Source: Gnetum montanum (taxonomy: Eukaryota; Streptophyta; Gnetopsida; Gnetales; Gnetaceae). From it: a DNA stretch of 64,000 nt. Shown here in pieces: positions 1 through 11,824 of the stretch. The notes under the pieces are model-generated. The model was given only the letters and a program-made list of their open reading frames with translations. It searched no databases and was not told where the DNA came from. The first letter of the stretch is position 1. Each line of letters starts with the position of its first letter. The stretch lies in the NCBI GenBank assembly GCA_015680685.1, contig MNCI01033329.1, positions 71,731-135,730 on the forward strand, given 5' to 3'. The position numbers were made by a program, and so were the translations under genes.

Positions 1-33
1 AATTTTCAACCCCATTTATGTGAATTGACAAGG

Positions 34-41
34 TATTTATA
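34..41 (-). promoter_or_regulatory. TATA box of T1 LTR
   Basis: TATAAATA on the minus strand, in the same local context as the LTR promoter of T3 (39446-39453). Confidence 0.65.
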
Positions 42-471
42 GGGCTGGGCCAGGCTAAGGTGCGAAATTCCAGAATGGAATCAATAGCTTGGAGATGAGA
101 GGAAATTAGATCAAGTGACATGTGTCCAATGGACAACTGTGCATGAGTTGGATGTGTTGGCAAGCTACATTCTAGACTAGGTGCATCATATCTTAAAATG
201 TGAGGGTCACTCAAGCTAATGGAAATACATACAATTTAAACTGTGAGGGCCTGACAAGCCCACAAATGAAGAGTTACAATGAAATGAACAACAAGAGAAA
301 TTCGACCCCTGCTTGCTTGACCATGGATCAACTACTCTAGGATGTCGAGATGTCGATTTGAGGCTATTCAAGGCATCTCTACCAGGACTCCCAATGTGAG
401 TTATCTGAACTTCAATGTGTCTTTAGCATGCGTTTGAAGTGTTTTTGTGTAAGCATGACTAGCATTCATGC

Positions 472-1112
472 TACAGTCACATTGAGCAATTATGCTAGGC
501 ATGACCTCAGCGTGACGTGAGCATGAGGTGGAAAAAACGTAATTTTGACATCAAATCTGGAATTTATGAAGCCTATTTTAAAGCACAACAACTGCTTGCC
601 TTTGTGTGATCTAGATCTAGAAATTTGAGTTTGAATGTGTTTGATTTGGAGCCTTTTTTCAATAGGTCACATTGTGGTCATGCTCAGCATGACTGCCTAG
701 CGTGACTTGTAGTGTGACCTCAAAAACTTGCAATTTTAAGCTTAAATCTAGAATTTCTGAAGGTTGGGACCCATAATTATCAATAGTGGACCCTAAGGAT
801 AACTTGCACCCTTGAAATCAAGTAATTTTGGCTCAGTTTTTAGGCTTTAAAAGTTGGTCACGCTGTGGTCACGCCCAGCATGACTGCCTAACATGACCTG
901 CAGTGTGACCTTAAAAACTTGCAATTTTGAGCTAAAATATGGAATGTCTAATGACTGGGACCCATAGTTATCAATAGTGAACCCTAAGAATGACTTGCAC
1001 CCTTGAAATCAAGTCATTTTGGCTCAATTTCGAGGCTCTAAAAGTTGTTCATGTTGTGGTCATGCCTAGCATGATTACCTAGCGTGACATGCAATGTGAC
1101 CTCTTGAGGATG
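472..1112. repeat. Degenerate 191-bp tandem repeat in T1 LTR
   Basis: The block starting with GGTCAC and containing AGCATGAC and AGCGTGACC recurs at about 472, 665, 856 and 1047. Successive starts are about 193, 191 and 191 bases apart. Copies two and three also share the stretch around 'gacccata' and 'tcaatagtg'. The first and last copies are partial and more diverged. The repeat lies in the U3 part of the LTR, where T2 and T3 carry unrelated tandem repeats. Confidence 0.85.
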
Positions 1113-1367
1113 ACTTGGAGTGGACATTAGCAGCTCTTGAGGATGGTTTGCACCATCGGATTTGGACAAATTTCTATTTGATTTTGAAACTGTTGGAGTT
1201 GCTCATGCTAAGGACAAGCTAGCTTGATAATGTGATCAAGATGGCTTGAGCAAGGTGGGGGTGAACTCAATTCCTTAGCCAAATTTTTATCTTCTGAATG
1301 CTCAAAAGGGCTTGAGTCATTTTTATTTTAATATGCTAGGCTGAAATTAGTGGTGTTTCACATGTAA

Positions 1368-1384
1368 CTTCTCCTCTTTCATTC
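1368..1384 (-). promoter_or_regulatory. Polypurine tract of T1
   Basis: On the minus strand this reads GAATGAAAGAGGAGAAG, directly upstream of the LTR start. This is the expected place for the plus-strand primer of reverse transcription. Confidence 0.6.
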
Positions 1385-1479
1385 TTGGGTTCTGTACCAT
1401 CCAAGCTACTGAACTAATATGTGATGACACTAGTACATCCCCAAGTACATGGTAACTATGAAAACATTTTGTTGGCCTT

Positions 1480-4015
1480 CACATACTAGGCCACAAATTT
1501 TCGTTGTTCTTTCTTGAAGGCTTTAGCCTTTTTCTTGAACTCATGATAGTCTATTAATCATTTGGCGAGGTCCGAATCAACATATTTTTGACCATGGTAG
1601 TGGTCTTTGACCACCTTAAGTTCTAAGTTTGCTATGTGAAGTTTCTGCAAAGCAACTTTTCTATTTGCTAACTCTTTCACATATAGGGCATAGGTATTTC
1701 TACCTATTTTCCTAGCTCACTTTTGGGCCAACCTACTGTTAACATAGAAAGGTTTTCATATCTAAGGTTAGCTAACACCATGTATTCCTTCAAATATTCA
1801 ATCTATAGGTCTTTGTTTTTCACTTCCACTTGATGGACCAATGCATAGCTATCTAGAATTGCTTGCCAATCAAGATTTTGGACTATCATGAACCTAATGT
1901 GGGCCTTAGCTATATGGATTTATTTCTTGTTTATCTACTTGTACATGTATACCTCATCTCAAAAGTGTTCCTTCAACTTCTCATATTTCTTGGCCTCATT
2001 CTTCCATGTGATTTTTTTAATTGCAAACTTTTTGTTGAATGGCACAGACCTCCTCCATTGAGAGGGTTCTATTCTCTCTAACCAATCTGCTGATATCCTA
2101 GTTGACCCTCATTAGTGATTCCCTCAACTGATAGATGCTTTCTTCTAGAACATTCTTTTACTTTTCAATTATGGTAAACCTTGAATTTTTGATGGTGAGC
2201 AATTTATTCTCGTCCTAAGTGGCGGTCAATGCCTTTTGATGGGCATAAATTTTTGCTTCTACAATGGAGGTATTCTAGAACACCTTCTCCTTTTCTTACT
2301 CTATAGCTTTGTTCTCTTTAGTCAACCTAGCCAATTGCTACATCTTGAATTGTTCTAGCTAGTCATGCATAACAAAATAGTCAAGATCACATCAATCTAC
2401 TCTCAAGGTGGCTAGCTCTTATTATAACCATTTCACCTTTTCTTCTACATGCTTTGCCCTGGTCTCAGCCATGAATAGGTTCCTTTTGGTGGCTATGAGG
2501 TTTGACTGTGCTATAGTGACATCACTATGGATGTCAAACAAAGTAGTCATCACCTTTCCTATCTATAGTAGTCAATCTAACACATCCTCATGCACTGTAG
2601 GAGTCATCAAAGTCCTAGCCAACATCTGCACATCTTTGATCCTAGTAAGATCTACTGGGGGCACAATAGGCATATTGAATGATTCTTTTATGTGATCTAT
2701 AATCACTTATGCTACACCTACCTTATCCTAATGCTACATTACCACAACTATGACATCTTCTCTTGTTTCAAGAATCACTTGGAAGGATGCGACATATTCA
2801 AATATTTTCTTGGAACATTAGGATCCTCCTCTTGATTGAAACAAGATCTCTTTATTTGTTGGATCAGTTGAAATAATGGGCTATACAACATCATTAATTA
2901 CTCTGAAGAGATTAGATTCATCTTTACTTTCACAATTGATAGCTTTAGTAATTTTTTGTAGATGGCTCATCGAGGGCCTATAATATTATAGTTGTGGCAA
3001 TGGTGGAGCTTGTGTTTTAGGGTAATATGTGGGCTCTTGTTGTACTTCCCTTTTTGGTTTTTCTTCCTTCTCTAGTTCTTGTTTTTCACTAAGGTCTTTC
3101 CTTGATGCTGCAGGTTTGAGGAGCTTAGCAAAGAAAGCATTTTGAGCCTTCCTAGGGATGTCATTCATGTACCTAAGGATTCTAATGTGTTTGCATAGCC
3201 TTTTTGATTAGGTAAGCAAATGGGAATGTTGGGTTTTCTATCTTTTTCTCCTTGAACCACCTATGAATTTCGATGAGGTAAAATTGGGGAAGGTTGGCCA
3301 TGCATTTGACAATTAAGATAGCACTTCCCCTAGCCACATATGTTAAAATCCTATTAAGCCCCTTGATTGGGAAGAGATGGTGTGTGCCAATATTGAAGTA
3401 GATCCTTTCCTCCAACATTAGTTCATTATATGTTTAGTCTTCATTGTTGTATGCTAATTTTAGCCATAGTTTTTTGGTGTTGAGGTCAGATCTAATGGAT
3501 AGATGGAAAACCTTAGCCTCCTTGTTTAGTAGATTAAGGGTTTCTACAACTACCTTAAATGAGAAAAAGAGATTAACTTCAAAAATGTTAAGAGAGGTGC
3601 CTTTGTCTTTGTTATAATAGAATTGGTGGGTCTCACCAAGCTACCACTCGCTACTGTCTAAAAGAATGAGCCATAAAGGTGACGCTTGAAGTTGCATCTG
3701 AACTACTTATGGAGCAAAATCCATAAATGACTTGAAGTTCATTTCCATGATGACCATGGTCAATGTAGACTTTTCTTGGATGTTTACAAGGCAATATTGG
3801 GGCAACATGAGATGTTGTCCCTACATGGGAGCTATTGGTTCTACAACCTCTCCTTGGATTGACTATTTAGTAAAAAGAGCCTCTTCATGGATGTTAAAAG
3901 ATTGGGCTTCCTACTCTTTGTGTTATGCTAGCTCACCCTACTCTTCCTTACCATCTATTGGGCATTTGAATTCCCTCTGCGAAGGCTCTCCTTATGCTCC
4001 TTTTTTGGGGGCCAT
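1480..4015 (-). pseudogene. Long coiled-coil ORF inside T1, function unknown
   Basis: Starting at an ATG at 4015 (product begins MAPKK), one minus-strand frame runs for most of 2.5 kb, broken mainly by TAG/TAA codons where glutamine fits. The first third (about 4015-3180) looks globular and includes hydrophobic stretches such as FPIKGLNRILTYVARGSA. Around 3170-2990 it turns basic and proline-rich (EKEEKPKREVQQEP, then PKTQAPPLPQL). From about 2900 to 1500 it is rich in Leu, Glu, Gln, Lys and Arg with long spacing, like a coiled coil. It lies in sense orientation just before the 3' LTR, the place where Athila/Tat elements may carry an extra or env-like ORF. I do not recognise the family. Length would be roughly 840 codons. 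Confidence 0.55.
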
Positions 4016-5900
4016 CCATAATCAAGCAAAGATTAGGTGTTACTAAGGTTCTAATATTTACCATTAATGGATGTAGAACATACACATTAACTTAATTTTA
4101 GTAAGTTCTATAGTTGATATGATTGCAGAGTTAGAAAAATGTTCAAGAAAAATCCCCAAAAGGTGTTTGTCTTCTTTTACAACCTCTTGTAATTGGTTCC
4201 ATTTTCCTTATGTGTGGCTTATAATGATGGTTATAGTCCCTAGGGTGGAGAAATTAAGGTTTTTGGCATTAATGCAATTGATTTTTCATTTTAACACTTA
4301 TGGTTTGTAACATTATTACCCTTGTTATATCTTCTAGGTGATAGTGAATTCCAAAGAATTAACACAAGTTTTACATGCAAGTAACCCCCCCAACCCCCAC
4401 CCCCCATGACTAACTTCAACACTCTGGGTTCAACTAGGTTCAAATGGCACAAAAATTGGAGTCGTAAAGAGACAAAAATTGCAAGTAGAAGACAGTTGTG
4501 TAGACGTCTAAGTCACAATAAAAAACTTGAAAAACTTCCCTAATAGAAAATGATGAGAATAAAGTTTTGCCACCATGGAGGTCATATATATAGTTTTTAT
4601 GTGACTCAATATTAGGTATCCAATGTTTTGTCTGACCTGATATTGGGTAGTTGATATCAAGGTCCAAGAATATACATTAAATGGGATAACTTAGCATGAG
4701 AAACAAAGCTCTAGGTTTGGTTGGAAGGTTTGAAGTTAGGTCCATCATTTTGGGGTAAGTAGGAAATCAAATTGAGGCACCAAAAGTGTTAGGAAGTGGA
4801 GTTGTCAATGTGAGAAAACTTTAGAAGAGGCAAGAAAAAGGGTGGTAAATTGATGTTGTGGAAAAAATCAAGGATAGGATAATGGAAATAAAAAAAATTA
4901 TTAATTAAGTGTATGGAAGGTGAAAAATGATGTGGGTGTGCCAAACAAGTACAATTTACAAAAATCACACAAGTGGGTCCTCTACAAAGTAGGCTCTAGC
5001 CTATGATGCCCTTGTATAACCACATCTAAATGAAACAAAACACACATGTTAAAGTGAAAAATGTGAGATAATAACTCTATGTTACATGAAACTAAAAGTT
5101 TTACCATATGGGTAGTGAGGTGAGATGGACTAGAGAAAGGATTGCAGAAATTGGGACATGAGGTGTCTTACCGAGGCCATAATGAATCCTTAACCATGAA
5201 CCATTCTTTCCAAGAGTCAAGCCAAGTCCAAACCACATTTTAGTGACATCACATCATTTCATCCCTATGGCTGAAAATCATAAGACTAACATAGTTGTGA
5301 GGAGTAACATTACTTGGCATTTTGTTCAAGGGAGGAGCTTAGTAATGACACTTTCTTTTTTCCTTTTTCTTTTTTCTTTGATGGAATCACTAAGAAGCTA
5401 CTAGCCTTCAGGCATGGGTACATGTCTTTCCAGTGGGCTCGTCAGAAATTTTTTTCATGCCTTTTTATGTGTCTCTTACTTCCATTTTCTCTTATATCTA
5501 CAAGGATGTATTGAAAACCAAAGCAACATAATAGAACATACAGAAATGGCCAAAGAGAATCCACAAATTCCCTTAATGTCACACCCTTCACATTCCCCCT
5601 TGGTTCTTCACTTGTTAGTCTAGAAATAATGATTATGAATTTATTTTTAGTCTCATGGTGAAAAAGAATATCATTATAACCAGAGTAAGAACCTCTTATC
5701 AATACAATGAGTGGATGGATGATGTCGTCTCACTATTTGAATAATTAGTCCCTTATGACTTGACAACATAGAGAAAACCTCACCTCAATGGGCTACATGA
5801 TTATTTTATTCACAAGCAAGATTACATAACAAAGAAAATGAAAATAATGAATAGAAAATGTTGGAAGGAATAGGAAAACATGTATTAAGAAATAAGAAAA
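4016..5900. other. No identifiable gene; AT-rich spacer
   Basis: I see no frame with protein-like composition over any useful length. The short open stretches here have no domain-like motif. A C-rich run at 4385-4405 is the only compositional anomaly. The boundary between T1 and A1 must lie somewhere in this interval but cannot be placed. Confidence 0.4.
4385..4405 (-). other. G-run cluster (possible G-quadruplex)
   Basis: The minus strand carries three runs of five to six G separated by one or two T, in an otherwise AT-rich setting. A purine tract of this kind can be a retroelement polypurine tract, but no LTR start follows it. Confidence 0.45.
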
Positions 5901-6831
5901 TGACAAAAAATTGTAAAACAAAATGATGAAAGACACTTAGGAATCCTAAAGATTAGAATGGGGGGATGACCCCCATGACTAAACATTTGATTATGACAAG
6001 GATTAATGTGTGGATAGGTAGGATCCATGCATGTAAAAAATATTTGTAACCATTCATGCCTAAGCCACTAGGTGTTTGTTGGTGTTGCGGTGGTTGGGTA
6101 GATAAATCATTGGTTACACGCTTGATTGTAAAGTGTTTGGTGGGTCAAGGTATGTGATGTGGTAATGTTGTGGATGGCTAGCCCATGATTTCACCCTTGA
6201 TCAAAAGATAATATGCATGGATTTGTTTGTCTCCCCAAACTATTAGATTCATTATTTGGGGTTGTGATTGGAGTAATGATGGATAGTGATCCCTATGTAG
6301 GATTAGAGGATGTTGGCTACAAAAAGGAAGGTGTGGCACTAGATACACATTATGCTAGTTTAGATGATGTGGTTGGTTCATGCATGTTTTGCTTTGGCTT
6401 GTGACCTTTCCTAAAGAAGGGATGTTTCCAATGTTGTAGTCGAGACCTACTTTTATCATCATGTCTATGCACATTTGCAACACAAGTGGCATTTGTTTGT
6501 TGATATTGTGATGTTGAACCTTCCTATGTTGCTAGAAGTGGTATATAATAAGGTGGAGTATGAGAATATTGAGGATAGGATGGATGGTAAGAGGCACAAG
6601 GTGGTGATCCTTTGGGGGATGTCATGGATTGATGGTACTCAAGAGAGTGATTGTGGTGATCTGAAGTAGAGGATGTAGAACTAGTTAGAGAAATAGGGTG
6701 TTAAATGTAATAGCCATGCAATTTCATCTAATAGAAAAGGTAGGGATGGCTTGATGATGGTCTCTCCCATAACTGTATTTGTTGCCACTATGGTTGATGA
6801 TAGTGTTGAGGTTGGTAATAAGTCCCCCTAG
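5900..6831 (-). pseudogene. gag: Athila-like gag, C-terminal part (A1, distal to T2)
   Basis: The minus-strand product is rich in Pro, Tyr, Gln, Ser and Thr, for example YHPSYPQYS. The stretch around 6560-6700 is clearly homologous to the A3 gag at about 58240-58340 (shared EYHQS and PSYPQYS). This is the low-complexity C-terminal part of the same gag whose N-terminal part lies at 18173-19386. T2 is inserted between the two halves. The 3' limit is uncertain, and no protease or polymerase domain follows on this side. Confidence 0.6.
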
Positions 6832-7513
6832 TGTGGAAACTGAAAACATTGATGGCTAGAACACTAAGAGGTCCATCGGTGCATAGTTTGACCATGCATC
6901 TACATGAGGGCCTACTAAAGATAGAGATAAGGTTCCCTAAATGGTCTTGTCGATCAAACATGGACTTACAAAATGCAAGCAAGAGTGTAGCATGGTTAGT
7001 TGCAATGCTAATGCAAAATGATGCTAAGTGTAAAGTAGTGTTAACTATGTCAATGGTGTTGGTGAGAAAACAAAGGTAGCTGACATGTAAGGACCATTTC
7101 CCAAGCATGGTTATGCATTAAAACTATAGAAAATGTGAGTAAAATGCTAACAATATAAAGAAAGAATGAAAGAGAATGAATCACCACCCTAAATACGGTA
7201 GAGCATAGTTAACTCTAGAAGGGGTAAGAAGGTATGCAGTGTACAATAAGCATAGTGGATAGCATAGTGATAGTCTCAGGAGTATCTAGGTACAAAGAAT
7301 AACATTCTACCCTAATGTCTATGCTTGCCAAGTTGGCCATTGCAGTGTGAAATGGGCTATTGTGTCTTGCAATGGTCTATAGTGGTGTGCAACTCTACCT
7401 CTCTTCAGTTCACTAGTATGGCTTTGGCTTTTTTATCTTCTTAAAATGCCAACATGCTTAAATTTTTCAAATTCTTTCAATTTTGACAATCCTAAAAATG
7501 TTGAGGGTAGGCG

Positions 7514-7521
7514 TATTTATA
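7514..7521 (-). promoter_or_regulatory. TATA box of T2 3' LTR
   Basis: TATAAATA on the minus strand. The matching box in the other LTR is at 17303-17310. Confidence 0.65.
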
Positions 7522-7899
7522 GGTCTAGGTTTAGTATGAAATGCAAAGAAACTACCACATGGCAGAGGGGATGGCTGGGACTATGCCATCACCCAACTAC
7601 GCTCTCCATGGAGGGTAATAGTCTTGTGCTCTTCTGTACTATGCCAAACTCTACAAGGAAAAGAAATTATAACTATGCTACCAACTACATGTGCATGTGC
7701 TGAGGGGACTACAAGGTACCTGAAAAAATGCAAGTTTGAAGACTATGCTCTCCATTGTCTTATGTGGGGGGTCAAGCATAATTAAAATTTTGGAACAAAA
7801 CATAAATACAAAAAAAATGCATTTTACTAACTACACTTGCTAGAGGTGAGTTCGAGCTAAGCTAAATGTTAGTGGTACATTGTGGAGGCCATTAGGGGC

Positions 7900-8640
7900 T
7901 ATTCTAGCTAACTTCACTTGACTACACTCTTGACTAGGAAAGAGTGTAGTTCCACACTTTGAAAAATTTTACAAAATATGAATATGTGCTAACTACAATC
8001 TCCATGAAATGCTAACTACACTCTCAACTAGGGGTGAGTGTGCTCCCAACACTTGTTAAAACTTGTAGAAACTACCTTTCAGTTGACTATGCTTGACTAC
8101 ACTTTGGGCTAGTGGAGCGTGTAGCCTTGACACTTAAAAAAATTTGTAAAAATTGCACCTTTGTGCTAACTACACTTGACTATGCTCTAGGGTAGTAGAG
8201 AGCATAGTCTAAACACTTAGAAAAGTTTTTAGTGGCTAGCTTGACACTTAGAAAAATTTGCAAAATTAGCCTTTGTGTTGGCTATGCTCTCAAATGAGTT
8301 AACTACGCTTTGGGGTAGTGAAGAGCATCGTCATGACACTAAGAGAAATTTGCTAAAAAATGGCCTTCATGTTGACTATGCTCTAAGGCAATATAGAGTG
8401 TAGTCCCAGCACCTTAAAAAACTTGCAAAAATTGGGCCTTAATGCTAACTACACTCTCCACAGGAGGCTAACTATGCTCTAGGGTAGTGGAGAGCATAGT
8501 CTCAACACTTAGAAAAATTTGCAACTTTTGGCTTCATGATGAAATAGAAAGAATTGTAAAATTTTCCTTTGTGTTGAATACACTCTCTACTGGAGGCTAA
8601 CTATAGTCTTAACTGGGATCAAGCATAGTCTCAACACTTT
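7900..8640. repeat. Diverged palindrome-bearing tandem units in T2 U3
   Basis: Units of roughly 60-90 bases recur about eight to nine times. Each has a GACTATGCTCT-like arm, an 'aggtagtgg'-like centre, an AGAGCATAGTC-like arm and 'acacttagaaaaatttgc'. Paired arms would allow each unit to form a hairpin. The 5' LTR has the same array at about 17690-18170. Confidence 0.75.
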
Positions 8641-8688
8641 GCTAAATTTGTAGTTGAGATGCTATAGTGCAAATTTGGTGGTGTTTCA

Positions 8689-8707
8689 TTAATTCCTCTT
8701 TGTTGAC
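8689..8707 (-). promoter_or_regulatory. Polypurine tract of T2
   Basis: The minus strand reads CAACAAAGAGGAATTAA immediately before the LTR start. It resembles the T3 tract ACAAAGAGGGGCCAA. Confidence 0.7.
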
Positions 8708-9600
8708 ATCTGTAGGAGTGGCCTAAGAGACATCGACAAAGAGTAGCAAAACATCATAGCAAGCTTGGCACCAACATTTCTCTTTATTGTGACATTGGAT
8801 GTTGATGCACCATGCTGAAGAGTGCTTTGGAAAGTGGTATGCTAAATGGAAAGTGAAGGATGAGAGAAGGCATAGGCGATGTGTTGGGGATAAAAAGGGA
8901 AAGGTAGGATGCAAGTAGGGATATTCTGATGTAAGGACCTCATGGCTGATGGTGACTATGATACTAGAGTAGCTTTCCCTTGAAAATGTTGACCTCTCAT
9001 CGAAGTGCTCATGAGAGAGTCAATGTGTATTCAAGGCTAAGCCATTTGTGAAGTTGATTTGCTGCTAGGTTGCTTGGGAATGTGCTTTTCCTAGTTTTTT
9101 TTTCTTTTTTACTATAGGGAAAACTTACTTTAGGTTCTACACATTGCTAAATGCTTACTATGAGGGTGCTTTCCATCAAGTGGACTACATGCCACTAGAT
9201 TTAATGTTTACAAAATCATGTCACATCTAAAGGATATGTGTCTCCTCCCTAAGATGACTTATGTTACATCCACCTAGGCTTTGACCAACCAACAGAGGCT
9301 CCTCATGAAATGACTTGTGTTACATCTACCCTGGGTTCTACAGTTTGACTTAAAGAGGATGCCATGTAGTCATAGCATGTAGTGTTAAAGGGTTTTGAAA
9401 TCTTAACTATGTGGGGAAATGCAATAGTATTGAGACATAGGGATGGATGTAAGTAGGCTATAATAGAGTAATGGGGATGTGCACTCTTGAGAGGCTTGGC
9501 TAGTCCAATCATGCACATTAGAGTAATGTGGTGACTTGCCGCTACAATGAGATGCATTTTTGCATGATCACCTAGGGATTTATCCTACAAACACAACTCT
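8708..9600. other. T2 spacer before 3' LTR
   Basis: No convincing coding frame. The motif GGATGTAACATAAGTCAT occurs twice on the minus strand (about 9250-9325), and a related GGATGTAACATAGCTCAT is in the same position of T3 near 55340. This supports homology of the tails of the two elements. Confidence 0.55.
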
Positions 9601-9639
9601 GAGAAGATAAGAAAAAAAAAACACACAACACACAATGCA

Positions 9640-9850
9640 AATAAAACATTAGGGGTGAAGATGCTACAAGTGCTCCAAAGGTTAAAATAGTTGTAAGTGT
9701 TTGAAAAGCTAGCAAAACATCAAGGGGCGATGATACTATAAGTGCTCCAAAGTCTATGCTAGTTGTAGGTGTTGAACAAAGTAGTAAAATGATAGGGGGC
9801 AATGATGCTGCAAGTGCTCCAAAGACTATGCCAATTGTAGGTACTCCATT
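9640..9850 (+). repeat. Three 72-bp tandem units, open on the plus strand
   Basis: The sequence AGTGCTCCAAAG recurs at about 9669, 9741 and 9813, an exact 72-base period. On the plus strand (antisense to T2) the units translate to a 24-residue repeat with a core like DAASAPK followed by a VVGV-like end. The antisense ORF of T3 at 54480-55091 occupies the same position, so this is probably its decayed counterpart with an internal amplification. Confidence 0.7.
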
Positions 9851-9949
9851 CTAAGAATGTAGTATCCCCACCCACATGGTATAGAAAAGATTGGGGGGAA
9901 GGGAGTAGGTAGAGTTATGCTCACTCACTTGCTTGTAGAATGATTGTGA

Positions 9950-10530
9950 ACCTAGTTTAAGATCTTGGTAGATCATAGACCTACTAGTTTAAGGTCCTAG
10001 CAGATCATGGTGTGTTGATTTATAGTCTCAACAAACTTTCATGTGCCAGTTTAGTGTCATAGTAGATGAATGTTGTGCCTATTTAGCATCATAGCGAATG
10101 TGCTATGTTAGTTTAGTGTCATAGTAGGCATGCTATGCTAGTTTAGCATCATAGCATATGTGTTGTGTTAATTTAGCATCATAGTGGATGTGGTTTTGTG
10201 CTAGTTTAACCTTGTGACCCAAGGACAAGTTGTGCTAGTTTACCATCATGGTCGACAAGTACTGTATATGTGCTAGTTTAACATCATAGTAGATGAGCTA
10301 TGTGAATTTAACATTGTAGTGGACTAGCTATGCTAGTTTAACATCATAGTAGATGAATGCTACACTAGTTTAACATTATAGTAGATGAGTTGTGCTAGTT
10401 TAACATTATAGTAGATAGGTGGTTTAACATTATAGTAGATGAGTTGTGCTAGTTTAACATCATAGCAGATAGGTGGTTTGATAGTTTAACATTGTAGCAA
10501 ATGAATGCTTTGCCAATTTAACATCATAGG
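9950..10530. repeat. T2 tandem tract, GCTAGTTTAACATCATAGTAG type
   Basis: About 17 diverged units of 25-45 bases share TGCTAGTTTAACATCATAGTAGA. Read in the element's sense this is a GTC-ACTATGATGTTAAACTAGCAC-like core, nearly the unit of the T3 tract that follows integrase (53951-54440). The flanks of the two tracts also match, with an ATGTGGGTGGGG/ACATGGGGTGGG motif next to TAGAATG. Confidence 0.85.
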
Positions 10531-10539
10531 GGACAAATG

Positions 10540-11820
10540 CTTATCTTACTTAATTCATGTGTAGTGTAGCATATTAGGCATAGTACAACTTTAGGTATGA
10601 ATGGTTCATTGGATTTCCAAACTCATTTCTGTCTTAATCAACAAGCTTAAATGCTCCATTGTCGTAGGCCTTCGTGACCAAAGTTGAGAAGATCTGCTCA
10701 TGCGTAGCCATGTTGTGTTCTTGCAAAATAAACCAGCAAAATGTCAAGTGACATGCGTTTTAATAAAGTTAATATGCACAAATGAAGAGAAAAAAATGTG
10801 ATGAAATTTGCCTAAGTATGAATGCAAGCTATTAAGGAAGGTAAGCATGTTTGTGCTAGTTTTAGGCATCGATAGGCCTTATGCATGCTAGTTTTAGGTC
10901 TTAGCAGACCGTGGATGCATAAGATATATCAATCTAGGGAGGGTTGGCCATGTTTAGGGAGTGGAATTAGCTTGAGAATTCATATAGTAGCAAAAAATTG
11001 GAATTTTTAGCTAAGTACAAGTGACTACGCTCTCACCCAACTATGCTCTCCATTAGGCATTTGGTGTGGAGCATAGTTTGGTAAGTGTTTGTAGAAATTC
11101 CTACATTGCAAGTGTTTGGAAAAAATGTCTATTTTTAGGACTATAATCTCCACATTTTAGAAGCATAGTCAGGGTGCTCCTAGAGTTACAAAAATTTCAC
11201 CATCTTTTTCAGACTATGCTCTCTACTGTAGCAATCTAGAGTTAGAATATCTTTTACAATTTTTTGGACTATGATCTCTATTGAGGTAGTGAGGAGTTAG
11301 AAAACATATGCCCAAATTTTGTAAATTATGCATGATTCTAAACATTTAAAATGTAATGCTAAGCCTATGCCCTAGTGAGTACTAGGTGTGTCAAATGGAT
11401 TAGTTGATGTCCTATATCTATAGGGCCCTAGGGTGTATTGCCAAAATTAAGAATTTTTGTTAATGTGTATTGTATAATGTTAATTTTCTAACTAGTTGCA
11501 TGTTTTGGTTATGGTTATGGCAACAAGTACTTGGCAATGCTATAAGCTAGTGATGCAATGAAGCAAGAAGAATGCCAACCCCTAGCTAGTATCACTAGTT
11601 AAGCATGACCAAATGTACCCCTATTGTTGGGCATTTTTGATATTTTTTCTATGTTTTGCTACATGACATTGCTCATGCTATCTACTACTATTCATATAAC
11701 ATATAATGAATGTATTTGCTATATGTAAAGTGTAATTTGTAAACCTTATTTTTTATGGTTATTTGCTATGTGCTTGTTATGCTTATAATGTGATGAGTTA
11801 ATGTGTTAAGTTAGGATTAA
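10540..11820. other. T2 interior between the two tracts, unassigned
   Basis: No reverse transcriptase, RNase H or integrase motif is visible in any frame. At 11020-11290 there are several CTATGCTCTCC / GAGCATAGT pieces like those of the T2 LTR U3. The rest is AT-rich. This is where polymerase, and the antisense block of T3, would lie in a full-length element. Confidence 0.5.
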
Positions 11821-11824
11821 GCAA

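Larger units (their letters stand above)
1..1360 (-). mobile_element. Partial 3' LTR of Tat-family element T1
   Basis: Read on the minus strand, this block begins TGAAACACC at 1360, the same first bases as the LTRs of T2 and T3. It is preceded by a purine-rich tract and ends at a TATAAATA box (plus-strand 34-41) in the context GCCCTATAAATACC, which T3 shares. A GGACACATG motif upstream of the TATA box is also shared with T3. The R/U5 part lies outside the window. A purine tract immediately upstream of the LTR start marks it as the 3' LTR, with the interior at higher coordinates. The Tat assignment rests on this shared LTR architecture; the LTR body itself is divergent. Confidence 0.7.
6832..8688 (-). 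mobile_element. 3' LTR of T2
   Basis: This 1857-bp LTR reads TGAAACACC... to ...CA on the minus strand and matches 16581-18172 over nearly its whole length, for example in the 'atggctagaacac' and 'ggggtaagaaggtatgcagtgta' neighbourhoods. A TATA box sits at 7514-7521 (minus strand). The U3 part (about 7900-8640) is built of diverged units with inverted GACTATGCTCT / AGAGCATAGTC arms. Confidence 0.88.

Noticed and set aside
2408-2695. 95-codon open frame on the plus strand
   Set aside because: It lies antisense to the T1 coiled-coil ORF, has no domain-like features and is explained by the opposite strand's coding composition.
9303-9557. 84-codon minus-strand frame in the T2 tail
   Set aside because: The corresponding part of T3 is not open and shares only short non-coding motifs.
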